From: Acidovorax sp.
GTDB taxonomy: Bacteria; Pseudomonadota; Gammaproteobacteria; Burkholderiales; Burkholderiaceae_C
Length of the DNA stretch: 61,408 nucleotides
Assembly (NCBI RefSeq): GCF_016783915.1
Contig: NZ_JADHVT010000010.1
Location: 1-61,408, forward strand
Reading direction: 5' to 3'
Made by a program: the position numbers and the translations under genes. A model generated the notes under the pieces. That model was not told where the DNA came from. It made no database searches and saw only the letters and a list, made by a program, of their open reading frames with translations. Below, one piece after another: positions 60,899 to 61,408 of the stretch; within the stretch, counting starts at the first letter, position 1, and each line of letters opens with the position of its first letter.

Positions 60899-61200
60899 GT
60901 ACCCGCTGCTCCTGCGAAATCGACCTGCGCCCCTCGCCACGCTGCGGAGCGATGACCTCTCAGTTCAAACCACTTCATCCGCACATCAAGGCACACCCAT
61001 GTGGCCGAAGCGGACTTAAAGATTGTTCCCAATACTGGAACAGTTAGTTCGCGACTGAGTGGTTTTTCTCTGAACACCATCGGCGTACAGTTCATCCCAT
61101 CGATGAGCCGAACCCGCAAGGCGACTCACCGAACCCGGTTCAGGAATGGTTTTTGAACCGGCTTTTTTGAGACGCTTTTTAACTTTCAAGGATTTTCATC
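60899..61200. promoter_or_regulatory. Upstream region of the DUF4148 gene
   Basis: The 302-bp spacer contains TGTTCC-7-GGAACA (61024-61042), a perfect 6-bp inverted repeat, inside a more AT-rich stretch. A CAAGGA ribosome site (61187-61192) precedes the DUF4148 start. No other structure is evident. Confidence 0.35.
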
Positions 61201-61408
61201 ATGAACAAGACCACCCGTTTCCTCTCCGTCGCCGCCGTTGCCGCTTTCGCCGCTTTTGGCGCCCATGCCGACGAAGCCGATGGCTCGCAATTTGCCCTGA
61301 AGTTCGACACGAACCGCACCCGCGCTGAAGTGGCTGCTGAAGCCGCTACCGTGGCACAAACACGCTCCATCGAGCCCGCAGGTTCGCGCGTGGTGACCTA
61401 CAAGTCCA
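61201..61408 (+). CDS. DUF4148 domain exported protein (N-terminal part)
   Basis: The frame starts at ATG 61201 and is open to the window edge (69 codons). A Sec signal peptide (NKTTRFLSVAAVAAFAAFGAHA, cleavage before DEADG) is followed by the DUF4148-type segment TRAEVAAEAATVAQTRSIEPAGSRVV. These small periplasmic proteins are abundant in Burkholderiales; the function is unknown. The C-terminus lies outside the window. Confidence 0.85.
   Translation, partial: MNKTTRFLSVAAVAAFAAFGAHADEADGSQFALKFDTNRTRAEVAAEAATVAQTRSIEPAGSRVVTYKS

Noticed and set aside
1-61408. tRNA, rRNA, prophage or transposase genes
   Set aside because: I looked for conserved tRNA arms and for transposase or integrase motifs and saw none; a covariance or HMM scan would be needed to exclude small RNA genes.

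Overview
The window is about 61 kb of high-GC chromosomal DNA from a betaproteobacterium, most likely a Comamonadaceae member close to Acidovorax. The basis is gene content (a DUF4148 exported protein, betaproteobacterial-type FlhDC, a TRAP transporter set, xseB-ispA-dxs in one block) and scattered intergenic hairpins built on AGCTGC/TAGCGCT words, which I recall from Comamonadaceae genomes. I see no rRNA, tRNA, CRISPR array, phage or transposase gene; the genus call is inference.

Layout. 1-8.3 kb: the end of an RND efflux adaptor, a LysE exporter, a 285-bp element with 26-bp terminal inverted repeats, then a tightly coupled minus-strand operon (SDR, flavin monooxygenase, BASS symporter, epimerase, EamA exporter, probably an ABC ATPase) divergent from an IclR regulator. 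8.4-12.1 kb: two overlapping Tat-exported hydrolases, a transglutaminase-like protein and small proteins. 12.2-19.3 kb: a signalling island. A response regulator, an HD-GYP phosphodiesterase (frameshifted), an orphan periplasmic binding protein and a PAS histidine kinase lie on the minus strand; an HTH-REC protein, a REC-HPt protein (out of frame at a C8 tract) and a stand-alone MHYT membrane sensor lie on the plus strand. 19.4-20.6 kb: a GST and a low-molecular-weight phosphatase.

20.6-29.7 kb: a complete molybdenum-hydroxylase operon of form II CO-dehydrogenase type (coxS-L-M, MoxR ATPase, CoxE-like VWA protein, CoxG, XdhC) divergent from an AcoR-like regulator that lacks the AAA+ domain. 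29.9-31.8 kb: a MerR gene with an in-frame stop, facing a textbook 19-bp-spacer MerR promoter that drives DUF2938, flavodoxin and DUF2798 genes. 31.8-34.3 kb: an arsenic operon arsR-arsI-arsC-acr3. 34.4-39.9 kb: an EAL phosphodiesterase with a degenerate MHYT-like sensor, a saccharopine dehydrogenase/DoxX/DUF2269 set and UbiB. 39.9-44.3 kb: tungstate transporter genes tupBCA plus a ModA-like lipoprotein, divergent from a TunR-like regulator; it could supply the metal for molybdo/tungsto-enzymes. 44.4-48.5 kb: a TRAP transporter whose binding protein is convergent with its permeases. 48.7-51.9 kb: the isoprenoid block xseB-ispA-dxs. 52-55.4 kb: a Rieske oxygenase with an attenuator-like leader, an EamA exporter and a mercaptopyruvate sulfurtransferase. 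55.7-58.2 kb: flhDC facing two FlgO-type lipoprotein genes. 58.3 kb to the end: a spherulin-4/GH135-like lipoprotein, an AI-2E-family transporter and the start of a DUF4148 protein.

Three genes (HD-GYP, REC-HPt, MerR) carry single-base lesions. They may be real pseudogenes, switchable genes or sequence errors; this cannot be settled from the sequence alone.
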